The position numbers and the translations under genes were made by a program. A stretch of 64,000 bases of DNA. Origin: Spirochaetota bacterium. GTDB taxonomy: Bacteria; Spirochaetota; UBA12135; COTS27; JAFLEE01. How positions within the stretch are numbered: the first letter of the stretch is position 1; the number at the start of each line of letters is the position of its first letter. Shown one piece after another: positions 1 through 9,126 of this stretch. A model generated the notes under the pieces. The model searched no databases, had not been told where the DNA came from, and saw only the letters and a program-made list of their open reading frames with translations. The stretch is from NCBI GenBank assembly GCA_017302015.1, contig JAFLEE010000003.1, positions 62,001 to 126,000 on the forward strand, read 5' to 3'.

Positions 1-988
1 GGACGCGTAGCTGGTAATCCTGCACCAAGAACTCGTCGCGGCGCATGAGGGCCTCTGCCTTCTCGTAGCGCGCCTTCGCCTCGTCGCTCTTCGGATGGAG
101 CAGCAGGAGATCCCGGGCCTTGGGGAAGGCTTCGTGCACCCGCCCGCCCGAGAGTTCTCCGTCAAGGGCCGCGAGTTCTTCCCGAAACCTCGTCTCGCGC
201 ACCTCGGCCTCGGTCCGGCGGGATGCGGGCTCCGCCTCGAGGGCGAGCACCGTATCGCGCGCGGCCTCCAAGCGCCGCCGTTCGGCGAGAAACGGGCGGC
301 CGGGGGGTACCTGCTCGAGGAGTTTCCCGTAGAGGAGGACGGCCGTGGCCCAATCCCGGCGGTTGCGGGCCTCCTCCGCCTTGGCTTCGATCCCGAGGAG
401 GAGATCGCTGCGCTTGGGTTCCTTCTTCTCGAGGCCCCGCAGTGTCGCGTCTTTTCGGATGCGGTCCATGAGGCGGAACAGGTCGAGGTGGAAGGGGAAT
501 TCCCGGCCCATGGCCTCGAGCCGGGATAGAACCTGCGCGCTGGAGGCTACGGGATCGCGTTTCCACCGGCTCTCCAACTCCTCCAAATCGGAGGCCCGCC
601 GGATCTCCTCCAAGAGGGTCGCTTCCTCCGCCTTCCAGACGGCCTCCATCTTCAGGCGCAGGAGCGTGTCGGAGACGAGAAATTGCCCGACGACCGAGAG
701 CCCGATGCCGAGGAGCACGAAACCCACCACCGGCGTCACCCAATGGGCCTGACTGCGGCTTTCCGCGTCGTGGAGGCCGGCGAACGCGAACGCGGGGGGC
801 CCGAGGGCCGCGACGGGGAGGAGGACGGCGAAGTACTGCAGGAGTTGGACGAAGAATTGCCGGTTGGTCAGGGTTCCCAACGCCTCGGGGCCTGGAAAGA
901 CCGTGAACACGAGGACTACGGAGGCGCCCGCGAGGAGGAGCAGGGCCACCAGGTAGGTCACCAAGAGGTTGAAGAGGACCCTGCTCAT
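1..988 (-). CDS. Membrane protein with cytosolic helical/TPR-like region, partial
   Basis: An uninterrupted frame reads on the minus strand from an ATG at 986-988 and runs off the left edge, so the C-terminus is missing. About 329 residues are visible. The N-terminus has three hydrophobic segments: about residues 5-31, one near 45-65, and one near 83-105. A long charged, Leu/Glu/Arg-rich helical region follows that looks like tetratricopeptide-type repeats (a segment with RRDWATAVLLYGKLLEQVP resembles a TPR). I do not recognise the family. It is transcribed divergently from the PASTA gene across a 58-bp gap. The codon use matches its neighbours. No function is assigned; a scaffold role is only a guess. 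Confidence 0.75.
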   Translation of the reverse strand, partial: MSRVLFNLLVTYLVALLLLAGASVVLVFTVFPGPEALGTLTNRQFFVQLLQYFAVLLPVAALGPPAFAFAGLHDAESRSQAHWVTPVVGFVLLGIGLSVVGQFLVSDTLLRLKMEAVWKAEEATLLEEIRRASDLEELESRWKRDPVASSAQVLSRLEAMGREFPFHLDLFRLMDRIRKDATLRGLEKKEPKRSDLLLGIEAKAEEARNRRDWATAVLLYGKLLEQVPPGRPFLAERRRLEAARDTVLALEAEPASRRTEAEVRETRFREELAALDGELSGGRVHEAFPKARDLLLLHPKSDEAKARYEKAEALMRRDEFLVQDYQLRV

Positions 989-1046
989 CGTGTTACCTTC
1001 GTTCGAAAAACCCCGATTTCTATCGTATCATTAGAACTTCACCCCG

Positions 1047-2117
1047 ATGAACCGCTTTCGCCGCCTCTGGGCGAACCTTAAAACCCTCTATGGAGCCTTC
1101 GTGGATTCCACCGTGCGCGATGCGGTGGAAACGCGGAGGCTGCTTCGCTTCGCCCTGCTTTGCCTCGCCATCTTCTTCGTGCTCTTCGGGGTCACCTTCG
1201 TGGCGCTCCTGCGCTTCTCCAAGGAAGTGCAGGTTCCCCAGACCGCGGGGAAAGACCTACTCACCGCCCTGAAAGAGATCCAGGCCCGGGGCCTTCGGGC
1301 AAGCGCCGTCCCGGTTTGGGACGACTCCCATCCCCGCTACATTGTCCTTTCCCAAAAGCCCGACGCTGGGATGTCCGTCCGACAGGGGCGCGTCGTGGAA
1401 CTTCGCGTCAGCCAAGGCAAGCGCCAATTGCCGATGCCCGACTTCAAGGGCATGCAGGCCTCCGAAGCGCGCTCCAGGCTCCTGGAACTCTTCTCTGGCC
1501 TCGACCGAATGCCTGAAATCCTCGAAATCCCCGGGGAAGAGCGGCGCGCGGGCTCGAACGCCCGGAAATTGCCGCCCGGGGCGGTGATCTCCCAGACTCC
1601 GGCCGCCAACGGGCTTATTTCTCCGGAACGCGATATCGTCCTCGTGGTCAGCCGTGGAAGCGGGGAGGGCCAATTCAAGGCCCCCAATTACCTCCTCCGC
1701 AGCATCGCCACCGTTTCGGCCGAACTGAAATACCTCGGCATCGAGGTCAAGAAAGAGGTCCGGGAAGCCTCCCGGCCCCAGGATGTGGGACGCATCTTCG
1801 GCCAGTCCGTCAGCGAAGGGAGCGAACTCCAGAAGGGCGACGCCATCACCTTCCTCGTCGGGGGCGAAAAGGGGCGCGGCTCCTCCCCCGATCGGCAACT
1901 CCTTCGCGTGCTCGTCGTCACGGTCCCCCTGGGTGACGATACCAACAAGAAGCGCAAGGTCCAACTCGTGGTGCACGACCAACTCGGCGACAAGACCGTG
2001 ATCACCCGAAGCGCCCTCTCCGGCGCCGTCCTCGAATTGCCCTACAAGACCGTCGGGGCGGGGTCCGCCGAAGTGCGCATCGACGGCCAGGAACTCAGCC
2101 GCGAGGAATTCCGATGA
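1047..2117 (+). CDS. PASTA-domain membrane protein
   Basis: The 356-residue protein has a short basic N-terminus, one transmembrane helix at about 34-57 (LLRFALLCLAIFFVLFGVTF), and a periplasmic part with PASTA-like repeats at about 62-123, 128-205 and 209-275. Repeat marks include VPQTAGKDLLTALKEI, VLSQKPDAGMSVRQG and MPDFKGMQASEARSRL. The last 80 residues form a further domain I cannot name. PASTA domains are known to bind peptidoglycan or muropeptides, and in many bacteria they are attached to Ser/Thr kinases. Here no kinase domain is present, so this is a stand-alone wall-binding protein. A -10-like TATCAT lies at 1026-1031, only about 15 bases before the ATG, and no clear ribosome-binding site is seen. 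Confidence 0.85.
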   Translation: MNRFRRLWANLKTLYGAFVDSTVRDAVETRRLLRFALLCLAIFFVLFGVTFVALLRFSKEVQVPQTAGKDLLTALKEIQARGLRASAVPVWDDSHPRYIVLSQKPDAGMSVRQGRVVELRVSQGKRQLPMPDFKGMQASEARSRLLELFSGLDRMPEILEIPGEERRAGSNARKLPPGAVISQTPAANGLISPERDIVLVVSRGSGEGQFKAPNYLLRSIATVSAELKYLGIEVKKEVREASRPQDVGRIFGQSVSEGSELQKGDAITFLVGGEKGRGSSPDRQLLRVLVVTVPLGDDTNKKRKVQLVVHDQLGDKTVITRSALSGAVLELPYKTVGAGSAEVRIDGQELSREEFR

Positions 2118-2193
2118 TCCCGCCGGCCGCCCCGTCCCTCCCTCCACCCAAGTCGACTCCCCAAAAAATCCACCCCGACCCCCGGAGCTATCG

Positions 2194-2949
2194 ATGAACC
2201 TTTCCCAAACCATCCGTGATTACGCCGAGATCGCTTCGGGCTTCATCGCCCGCTTCCGCGTGCTGGTCGTCATCGTCGTCGCCTTCCTCGTGCTGGCCTT
2301 CGGGTCGTGGCTCGTCTTTTCCACCGTCCAGTCCAGCAAAGAAAAGGAAGTCAGCCGCACCGTCAATCGGCTCTCCATCGAACTCATCAACCTCGCCCAG
2401 AACAGCGAATCCAGCCTCGAGGCCCAGGACCGCATCGCCGCCATCTACGCCGAACTCGAAAAAACCGGGCGCGCGAACCTCCGCACCCAAAACGGCCTGC
2501 GCGCCCTCTTCCTCTCCGCCCACGGCGAGATGCAAACCGGGCAATTCGCCAAGGCCCGGGAAAAGTACCTCCTGGTCCACCAGAAGAACCCCGGGCTCTT
2601 CCAGTTCGGCGCGGGGCGCCATTATTTGGCCGCCAACGCCCTCTATTACGCCGCCCTGGCCACCGAAGAAGAGGGTCAGATCGACAAAGCTATCGAACTC
2701 CTAAGGAAATTCGAGCGCTCCTACCCGACCCATTGGCTGCTGGGGGAAGTTCAACTGAGCATCGCCCGAAACCTCGCCGCGGGCGGGAAGATGGACCAAG
2801 CCGTCGCGCTCTTCGACAAGATGCTCGCGGACAAAAACCTCGAACCCTACCACGCCCGGGTCTCCGACCAGAAAAAGATCCTCATGCTCCGCGGGGTGCT
2901 GCCCAAGCAGCCCCTGCTCCAGTCTCCGCCGAAATTCCTGGGGAATTAA
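2194..2949 (+). CDS. Single-pass membrane protein with TPR-like periplasmic domain
   Basis: The 251-residue protein has one transmembrane helix at about 22-44 (RVLVVIVVAFLVLAFGSWLV) followed by helical repeats. Pairs such as AHGEMQTGQFAKAREKYLLV and a segment near residues 155-170 look like tetratricopeptide repeats. The layout resembles YfgM/Tol-Pal-associated TPR proteins, which act in envelope complexes; that link is an inference from architecture alone. It lies 76 bases downstream of the PASTA gene on the same strand and may be co-transcribed with it. It faces the AraC-type gene tail to tail. Confidence 0.8.
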   Translation: MNLSQTIRDYAEIASGFIARFRVLVVIVVAFLVLAFGSWLVFSTVQSSKEKEVSRTVNRLSIELINLAQNSESSLEAQDRIAAIYAELEKTGRANLRTQNGLRALFLSAHGEMQTGQFAKAREKYLLVHQKNPGLFQFGAGRHYLAANALYYAALATEEEGQIDKAIELLRKFERSYPTHWLLGEVQLSIARNLAAGGKMDQAVALFDKMLADKNLEPYHARVSDQKKILMLRGVLPKQPLLQSPPKFLGN

Positions 2950-2954
2950 CTCCC

Positions 2955-2984
2955 CCGGGAAGGGGAGCCTACCCCTTTTCCCGG
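2955..2984. terminator. Hairpin between convergent genes
   Basis: CCGGGAAGGGG pairs with CCCCTTTTCCCGG around a 6-base loop, with a small TT bulge. It overlaps the last codons and stop of the AraC-type gene and follows the TPR gene stop by a few bases. It has no clean T-run, so its terminator role is inferred from position and stem strength. Confidence 0.5.
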
Positions 2985-3880
2985 TAGACCGACGGGGCCG
3001 AACCCGTCTTCGATTTGAAAAAGGCGCTGAAATAGAACGGATCGCGGAAGCCGCAAGCGGCCGCGGTCCGCGACACATTCTCCCCTTCCCCCAGTAGCGT
3101 CTTCGCCCGCTCCAATCGCAGCGCGTTGGCGTAGGCGACCGGGGACGCCCCGTAATCCCTGCGGAATTGCCGGCTGAAATGGGCCGGGCTCATCCCCGCG
3201 ACCCGGCTGACTTCTTCCAGGCGCATCGAGCGGCCCAGGTGCTCGCGAAGATGCTTCTCCGCACGCTTCATGCGCGCCCCCGGCGGTTCCTTGGCCGGGG
3301 GCTCCTCCACCCGCCTTAGGATCCGCGTGAGGATCTCGAGGATCTTCAGGTGGACCAATTGCTTGGCGTATTTCCGCCGCCCCGTGATTTCATCCTCCAC
3401 ATCCGAAAGGAGGGCTTCGCCTTCCCAGAACTTATGGAGCACCAGGAAACCCGAGATCGTGAGGCGTCCTCCCATGGACTCCAGGTCGAGGTCGGCCTGT
3501 TCTTCGTAGAGGACCTCAAGGCGATCCTGGATGCGGAAATCGGAGCGCGTCGCGCGGGCGATCTTCCTCCCGGTCTGCAGGCCAAACCAATAGAAATCCA
3601 CCGATTTGCCCCCGGTATCGAATTGATGGGGCAGATCGGGGGCGGTCACCAGGAGATCCCCCGGCGCCAGCGACAAGGGCTTTAATTTCGGGTTCAGGAT
3701 GAAGGAAAACCGCCCCCGGGTGATGTATTTGAATTCATAGCCGAAATGCCCGTGGAGCCCGGCCTTCTGGACCCCCGACCCGCTTCGGAATTCCCGGGCA
3801 TGGCCGAAATGGGTCAGGCGGGGGAGTTCGGATAGGGGGAAATGGTCCAACCGGTACTGCACAGGTAAAAATTTTCGCAT
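2969..3880 (-). CDS. AraC-family transcriptional regulator
   Basis: The chosen ATG at 3878-3880 gives 303 residues beginning MRKFLPVQYRLDHFPLSELP. The frame stays open a further 53 codons upstream, but that stretch is low-complexity and lacks family features. The N-terminal part looks like a cupin-type sugar-sensing domain (SFILNPKLKPLSLAPGDLLVTAPDLPHQF reads as a jellyroll edge). The C-terminus has two helix-turn-helix motifs: LGRSMRLEEVSRVAGMSPAHFSRQF and the second helix pair ending in ACGFRDPFYFSAFFKSKTG, the classical AraC signature. The gene is divergent from the GH38 alpha-mannosidase gene across a 439-bp gap, which suggests it senses a sugar and controls that gene. Confidence 0.9.
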   Translation of the reverse strand: MRKFLPVQYRLDHFPLSELPRLTHFGHAREFRSGSGVQKAGLHGHFGYEFKYITRGRFSFILNPKLKPLSLAPGDLLVTAPDLPHQFDTGGKSVDFYWFGLQTGRKIARATRSDFRIQDRLEVLYEEQADLDLESMGGRLTISGFLVLHKFWEGEALLSDVEDEITGRRKYAKQLVHLKILEILTRILRRVEEPPAKEPPGARMKRAEKHLREHLGRSMRLEEVSRVAGMSPAHFSRQFRRDYGASPVAYANALRLERAKTLLGEGENVSRTAAACGFRDPFYFSAFFKSKTGSAPSVYREKG

Positions 3881-4319
3881 GCGCCGAATTTCCGGGGTGG
3901 GGCTCCGTTTTCCCCATGGACAAGGCCGTCCCCCGGGGTTACCATTCGCCTTAGGTAACTTCGCGGATGCTCCCATTCTGACGGAACCGTCGTGACGAAT
4001 CAATCCAATCGAGCCAAAACGACAGCGTTTCGTTTCCATTCCCCGGCGAAATGATGGGCAACCTCGTGACCCATCGTTTTTGGTCGGAATTCGCTGCGAA
4101 AACCTGTTTAAACTCGCCCATTACCCCTCCATCCAACTCTTCATTTTAGGCGAAACCAGGAACATCAACCGATAAAGGCTTAAATCCCCCCAGGCTCCCC
4201 GGATTTCGCCCATAAGACGACGTCGCACCGCCCCTTGGAATCGGTATCGTCGCGGCCGCCGGATCGCCCGATCCAAACCAACCAATTTCTAATCGTATCG
4301 TTCACCCCGAGGAAACAAC
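3881..4319. promoter_or_regulatory. Divergent regulatory region araC-type / alpha-mannosidase
   Basis: This 439-bp stretch carries no gene I can support. It holds AT-rich patches near 4080-4110 and 4140-4170, and a 6-bp inverted repeat GATGGG/CCCATC at 4053-4075 followed by TTTT. A -10-like TATCGT lies in ATCGTATCGTTCACC about 25-30 bases before the mannosidase ATG, close to an AGGAAAC ribosome-binding site. AraC proteins usually bind paired direct repeats near the -35 region; I could not identify a convincing pair by eye. Confidence 0.4.
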
Positions 4320-7300
4320 ATGCTCAAGCATCCCAAACTCACCCAAGACCGGATTCGGCTCTTCACCGAACGCATGGCCCAACAGATCTGGACCGAAAAA
4401 CTTCCCCTCGAGGTCCAGGTCGCCGGCCCCGTCGGGCGCATTCCGCTCGCCGAGGCGCGGCGCCTAAAATACCGAAAAGCGTCCCTCGGCCTCGCCCTGC
4501 AGCCGGCCTGGTCGACCTGGTGGTTCCGGGCCAAGGGCAAATTGCCCATTGCCTGGAAGAGCCGCAGCGTCGATCTGATCTTCAACACCAAGAGCGAAGC
4601 CCAGGTCTGGATCGGCGGGGAACCCTACCAGGGCCTCAATTACGATACCGCCCATCCCTATAAAGACGGCGGCCGGGTGAACGCCCGCCTGCCCGCCGAC
4701 CTCGTTCGCCGCGGGATCATCGACGTCGAAGTGGAGGCCGCCGCCAACGGCCTTTTCGGGATTCCCCTGGCGGAGGCGGGCTATAGCAACGTCAGCGAAG
4801 GCTCGCTATGGGTCTTCACCGAAGCGGCCCTCGCCCTGGTGGACGAGGAGGCCTGGAAACTCTACCACGACCTATTCGTCCCCGCGGAATGGGTGCGCCT
4901 GGCTCCCGACGTCAAAAAACTCGACCCTTGGCGAGGGTTCGTCCTCGCCCGGCTCAACGAGCTCTGTAATCTCGTGGTGCCGGAAGACCGCGCCACCTGG
5001 AAAAAGGCCGCGCCGATCCTGAAGGAGATCTACCGCCAGAAGAACGCCTCCTACTCCCACGAAATCACCGCCGTCGGGCATGCCCATATCGACACCGGTT
5101 GGCTTTGGCCGGTGGCTGAGACCGTGCGCAAATGCGCCCGCACCTTCTCCACCGCCACCCGCTACATGGAGCGCTACCCGGATTACCGCTTCGCCTGCTC
5201 CCAGGCGGTGCAGTACGAGATGATGAAGGAGCGCTACCCCGGCCTCTACCGGCGCATCCAGGCGGCCGTAAAGAGGGGCCAATGGGTGCCCGTGGGCGGC
5301 TCCTGGGTCGAACCCGACTGCAATATCCCCTCCGGAGAATCCCTGGTCCGCCAATTCCTCTACGGAAAGCGTTATTTCCGCCAGGAGCTCGGCTTCGAAT
5401 GCAAGGAGTTCTGGAACCCCGACGTGTTCGGCTATAGCGGCGCCCTCCCCCAGATCATGAAGGAAGCAGGGATGGACCATTTCGTCACCCAGAAGCTCTC
5501 CTGGAACCAGTTCAACAAGCCCATCCACCAGAACTTCTGGTGGGAGGGGATCGACGGCTCCCGGGTGCTCACCCATTTCCCCCCGGCCGACACCTATAAC
5601 GCCATGGCCCACCACCACGCCGTGCGCGACCTCATCCACCAGACCGAAAATTGCGCCGACAACGACCGGACCAACCAGGGCCTCATGCTCTTCGGCTACG
5701 GCGACGGCGGCGGCGGTCCCACCACCCATATGCTCGAGGTGCTCTCCCGGGTGAAGGATTTCCAGGGGCTTCCCCGCACCGCCCAGCGCCCGGTGGATGC
5801 CTTCTTCACACGGCTTAAAAAATCCCTCAAAGACATCCCCGTGATGTCCGGCGAACTCTATTTCGAGCTCCACCGGGGAACCTACACGAGCCAGGCGCGC
5901 ACCAAACTCGGCAACCGCAAGAGCGAGGTCGCGCTGCGGGCGGTGGAGCTCCTCTACGCCCTGGCCCCCCGGTCGACCTATCCGGCCGAGGAGATCGAGG
6001 CGCTGTGGAAGACCGTCCTGCTCAACCAGTTCCACGATATCCTCCCCGGCTCCTCCATCGGCGAAGTCTACGCGGTAAGCGACCGGGACTACCGGGACAT
6101 CCTCGCCAAAGCCTCGGCGCTCCAAGAGAAGGCCGCTTCGGCGTGGGGGGAAGGGAAGGGGCTCTCCTTCATCAACCCCTGCTCCTGGAGCCGTAGCGGG
6201 GTCGTCGAGTGCCCCAAGGGCCCGAAAGACGCCGACTCTACGCCCCAAAAATCGGCTTCCGGTGCTCCCCTCGCCTGGCTGAACGCCCCCTCCCTGGGCG
6301 GCGCGACCCCCGGGATCGGCAAGGCCCCCCGGCCCAGCGCGGTCTCCCGCCAAGGCTCGAACTTCGTCCTCGACAACGGCAAGATCCGCGCCGAGTTCCT
6401 CCCCACCGGGGAACTCGTCCACCTCGTCGAACTCGAGACCGGGCGCGAAAGCATCCTCCCCGGCGAGAAGGCCAACGCCTTCGTCGCCTTCGACGACCAC
6501 TCCAATAATTGGGACGCCTGGGATATGGACGTGTTCCACCTGGAGACCCGCCGCGCCCTCCCCGGGGCCCGCAGCGCCAAGATCCTCGAGAAGGGGCCGC
6601 TGCGCTCCACCCTCGAGTTCTCCTACGCCTTCGCCCCCAGCCGAATGACCCTCCAGGTTTCCCTCGACGCCGGCAGCGGGCACCTGGACTTCGCCGCTGA
6701 AATGGATTGGAGGCACCGCCATACCTTCCTCAAGGTCGAGTTCCCCGTGGCCGTAAAGTCCGATTTGGCCACCTACGAGATCCAGTACGGGGCGGTCACC
6801 CGGCCCACCCACTTCAATACCACCCATGACATCGCCCGATTCGAATCCAGCGCCCAGCGATGGATCGACCTCGGCGAGCCCGGGTTCGGGGTTTCCCTCT
6901 TCACCGATTGCAAGTACGGCTACGCCGTCCACGGCCAGGTGATGCGCATCTCGCTCCTGCGCAGCCCCACGAGCCCGGATCCCGAAGCCGACCAGGGCGC
7001 CCAGGCCTTCCGCTACGCGATCTACCCCCATGCGGGCACCTGGCGGGAGGCCCAGACGGTGAGGCGCGCCTACGAGTTCAACCACCCCTGGATCCCCGCC
7101 ACCGTGGGGGTCGATCCGGCAAGCCGCGCTTCCATCGATAGTCCCCATCTCATCCTGGACGCCGTCAAGAAGGCCGAGGATTCCGCGGCCACCATCCTGA
7201 GGCTCTACGAGTGCCATGGGGAGCGCGGGGAAGCACTCGTGCGCCTCCCCAGGGGCTCCCGGAAGGTGGAACACGTCAACCTCCTGGAAGAGACCAAGAC

Positions 7301-7376
7301 GGCCCTGCCCGTCGAAAACGGCCAAGTGAGGATCTCTTTCCGGCCCTTCGAACTCATCTCTTTGAAGGTCACCTGA
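4320..7376 (+). CDS. Alpha-mannosidase, glycoside hydrolase family 38
   Basis: The 1018-residue protein matches the length and order of GH38: N-terminal helical/beta domain (1-245), catalytic (beta/alpha) domain (about 250-520), helical bundle (520-640), and C-terminal beta-sandwiches. The zinc-binding motif HAHIDTGWLWP is at 254-264 (H256 and D258 region), and WNPDVFGYSG carries the expected nucleophile Asp368. VGGSWVEPDCNIPSGESLVR and a late NQFHDILPGSS motif are also typical. GH38 enzymes hydrolyse alpha-linked mannose from glycans by a retaining, Zn-dependent mechanism. No signal peptide is seen, so it should work in the cytosol on imported oligosaccharides. The divergent AraC-type gene is its likely regulator. 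A GH2 beta-mannosidase occurs at 57036-59258. Confidence 0.95.
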   Translation: MLKHPKLTQDRIRLFTERMAQQIWTEKLPLEVQVAGPVGRIPLAEARRLKYRKASLGLALQPAWSTWWFRAKGKLPIAWKSRSVDLIFNTKSEAQVWIGGEPYQGLNYDTAHPYKDGGRVNARLPADLVRRGIIDVEVEAAANGLFGIPLAEAGYSNVSEGSLWVFTEAALALVDEEAWKLYHDLFVPAEWVRLAPDVKKLDPWRGFVLARLNELCNLVVPEDRATWKKAAPILKEIYRQKNASYSHEITAVGHAHIDTGWLWPVAETVRKCARTFSTATRYMERYPDYRFACSQAVQYEMMKERYPGLYRRIQAAVKRGQWVPVGGSWVEPDCNIPSGESLVRQFLYGKRYFRQELGFECKEFWNPDVFGYSGALPQIMKEAGMDHFVTQKLSWNQFNKPIHQNFWWEGIDGSRVLTHFPPADTYNAMAHHHAVRDLIHQTENCADNDRTNQGLMLFGYGDGGGGPTTHMLEVLSRVKDFQGLPRTAQRPVDAFFTRLKKSLKDIPVMSGELYFELHRGTYTSQARTKLGNRKSEVALRAVELLYALAPRSTYPAEEIEALWKTVLLNQFHDILPGSSIGEVYAVSDRDYRDILAKASALQEKAASAWGEGKGLSFINPCSWSRSGVVECPKGPKDADSTPQKSASGAPLAWLNAPSLGGATPGIGKAPRPSAVSRQGSNFVLDNGKIRAEFLPTGELVHLVELETGRESILPGEKANAFVAFDDHSNNWDAWDMDVFHLETRRALPGARSAKILEKGPLRSTLEFSYAFAPSRMTLQVSLDAGSGHLDFAAEMDWRHRHTFLKVEFPVAVKSDLATYEIQYGAVTRPTHFNTTHDIARFESSAQRWIDLGEPGFGVSLFTDCKYGYAVHGQVMRISLLRSPTSPDPEADQGAQAFRYAIYPHAGTWREAQTVRRAYEFNHPWIPATVGVDPASRASIDSPHLILDAVKKAEDSAATILRLYECHGERGEALVRLPRGSRKVEHVNLLEETKTALPVENGQVRISFRPFELISLKVT

Positions 7377-7378
7377 AC

Positions 7379-7408
7379 TTAACGGTCGGGCGGGGGGCAT
7401 GGTAAAAT
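7379..7408 (+). promoter_or_regulatory. Promoter of tRNA-Lys
   Basis: TTAACG (7379-7384), an 18-base spacer, and TAAAAT (7403-7408) preceded by TGG form an extended -10 promoter ending 36 bases before the tRNA. Confidence 0.6.
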
Positions 7409-7444
7409 TGCCCTCCGCTTCCTCCCGAACTTTCGGGTGGAGCC

Positions 7445-7517
7445 GGGCCTATAGCTCAATTGGTAGAGCGGGGGACTCTTAATCCACAGGTTCCAGGTTC
7501 AAGTCCTGGTAGGCTCA
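7445..7517 (+). tRNA. tRNA-Lys (anticodon CUU)
   Basis: A cloverleaf folds from 7445 to 7517: acceptor GGGCCTA/TAGGCTC with one G-T pair, D-stem GCTC/GAGC with AATTGGTA loop, anticodon loop CTCTTAA (anticodon CTT), T-stem CCAGG/CCTGG with TTCAAGT loop, and discriminator A. The anticodon stem contains one G-A mismatch. CCA is not encoded. A class I LysRS able to charge it is encoded at 50905-52470. Confidence 0.95.
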
Positions 7518-7527
7518 CAGCGAAAAG

Positions 7528-7551
7528 CGCGGACGAAGGTCCGCGTTTTTC
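7528..7551 (+). terminator. Terminator of tRNA-Lys
   Basis: Stem CGCGGAC/GTCCGCG with loop GAAG, followed by TTTTTC, begins 10 bases after the tRNA end. Confidence 0.85.
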
Positions 7552-7588
7552 TTTTGGCGGGGCATCGCGGCGGCGGCCTGGCCCCGGT

Positions 7589-7594
7589 TATAAT
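7589..7594 (+). promoter_or_regulatory. -10 box of glpK
   Basis: TATAAT ends 5 bases before the A of the glpK ATG (7600). Transcription starting 6-7 bases downstream of this box would begin at the start codon, so a leaderless mRNA is expected. No good -35 box is seen. Confidence 0.55.
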
Positions 7595-7599
7595 CACCC

Positions 7600-9126
7600 A
7601 TGATGAAGCCCTACATGCTGGCTATCGACCAGGGTACCACCTCCTCCCGGGCCCTGGTTTTCGACGTCCGTGGCAAGGTCGTGGCCATGGCCCAACGGGA
7701 ATTCCCCCAATATTTCCCCAAACCGGGCTGGGTAGAGCATGACGGCCTTGAAATCTGGGATTCTGTGCGCTTGGTCGTCGCCGAGGTCCTCCGCAAAATC
7801 GGGCCCCACCAGATCGCGGCCATCGGGATCGCCAACCAGCGGGAGACCACCCTTTTATGGGATCGCGAGACGGGAATGCCCATTTCCCGGGCCATCGTCT
7901 GGCAATCCCGCCAGAGCGCTTCGATCTGCGAAACTCTCAAGAAGCAAGGCCTCGAACCGCTTTTCATGCGACGAAGCGGCCTGCGGCTCGACCCGTATTT
8001 CAGCGCCACCAAGATCCGCTTCCTGCTCGACGGCGTGCGGGGCGCCCGGCGGCGGGCCCGGGAAGGCTCGCTTTGTTTCGGCACCATCGATACGTGGCTC
8101 CTTTGGAAACTCACCGGCGGTAAGGTCTTCGCCACCGACGCCACCAACGCCAGTCGAACCCTCCTTTACGACTTGCGCCTGGGCGCGTGGAGCCGCGAAC
8201 TCTGCGAGGCCATCGACATTCCCATGGAGATCCTCCCCGAAATCCGCCCCTCAAGCGGCCTGTTCGGGGAAAGCATCCCCAAGCATACGGGGGGCGTGCC
8301 CCTTCCCATCTGCGGGATGGCCGGGGACCAGCAGGCCGCCCTCTTCGGCCAAGCCTGCTATCTCCCCGGCTCGGTCAAGAACACCTACGGCACCGGCTGC
8401 TTCATGCTCATGAACACGGGGACGAAGCCCGTGTTTTCAAAGCACGGCCTGCTCACCACGGTCGCCTGGCAGCTCCCCGGGGAGCGTTGTTTCGCCCTGG
8501 AAGGCAGCGTCTTCGTCGCCGGGTCGGCCATCCAATGGCTTCGGGATGGGTTGGGCCTCCTGCGCTCCTCGAGCGAGAGCGAAAGTCTCGCCCGCTCGGT
8601 GGATTCCAACGCCGGCGTGTACCTGGTGCCGGCCTTCGCCGGATTGGGCACCCCCTGGTGGGATCCCAACACCCGCGGAGCCTTCTTCGGCCTCACCCGG
8701 GGCGCCACGAGGGCCCACTTCGTGCGGGCGGCCCTCGAATCCATGGCCTACCAGACCCGGGACGTGCTCGCCGCCATGGCCCAAGATTCGGGGCGACGGC
8801 TCGCCCTCCTCCGGGTGGACGGCGGGGCCTCGAAGAACGCCTTCCTCATGCAATTCCAAAGCGACCTGCTGGGCATCCCTGTGGAGCGCCCGAGGAATAC
8901 CGAGACCACGGCCTTCGGCGCCGCCGCCCTGGCGGGCCTGGCGGTGGGTTTTTGGAAGGACCGCGCGACCCTTTCCCGTACGGTTTCCATCGAACGGAGG
9001 TGGAAGCCGGCGCTCCCGCGGAAGAAGGCCGACCTAGCCTATGGGCGGTGGCTGAATGCGGTGGCCGCCGCCCGGCGATTTGCGCGGGCGCCTAAGCGAC
9101 TTTCACCGCTTTCGCCTGGCATTTGA
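7600..9126 (+). CDS. glpK: Glycerol kinase
   Basis: The 508-residue protein fits GlpK, the ATP-dependent kinase that makes sn-glycerol 3-phosphate. It starts with the FGGY-kinase phosphate loop LAIDQGTTSSRALVFD. It keeps GIANQRETTLLWDRETGMPI, the glycerol-site region GTIDTWLLWKLTGG, and the C-terminal FGGY signature GGASKNAFLMQFQSDLLG. Either of the two adjacent ATG codons could be the start. No transporter (glpF) or glpD lies next to it. Its 3' end overlaps the convergent Gfo/Idh gene by 35 bases. The promoter lies so close that the transcript is probably leaderless. Confidence 0.95.
   Translation: MMKPYMLAIDQGTTSSRALVFDVRGKVVAMAQREFPQYFPKPGWVEHDGLEIWDSVRLVVAEVLRKIGPHQIAAIGIANQRETTLLWDRETGMPISRAIVWQSRQSASICETLKKQGLEPLFMRRSGLRLDPYFSATKIRFLLDGVRGARRRAREGSLCFGTIDTWLLWKLTGGKVFATDATNASRTLLYDLRLGAWSRELCEAIDIPMEILPEIRPSSGLFGESIPKHTGGVPLPICGMAGDQQAALFGQACYLPGSVKNTYGTGCFMLMNTGTKPVFSKHGLLTTVAWQLPGERCFALEGSVFVAGSAIQWLRDGLGLLRSSSESESLARSVDSNAGVYLVPAFAGLGTPWWDPNTRGAFFGLTRGATRAHFVRAALESMAYQTRDVLAAMAQDSGRRLALLRVDGGASKNAFLMQFQSDLLGIPVERPRNTETTAFGAAALAGLAVGFWKDRATLSRTVSIERRWKPALPRKKADLAYGRWLNAVAAARRFARAPKRLSPLSPGI

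Noticed and set aside
4053-4081. Hairpin with T-run ahead of the alpha-mannosidase
   Set aside because: Stem of only six pairs with an 11-base loop and no transcript known to end here; kept only as a note in the regulatory region.
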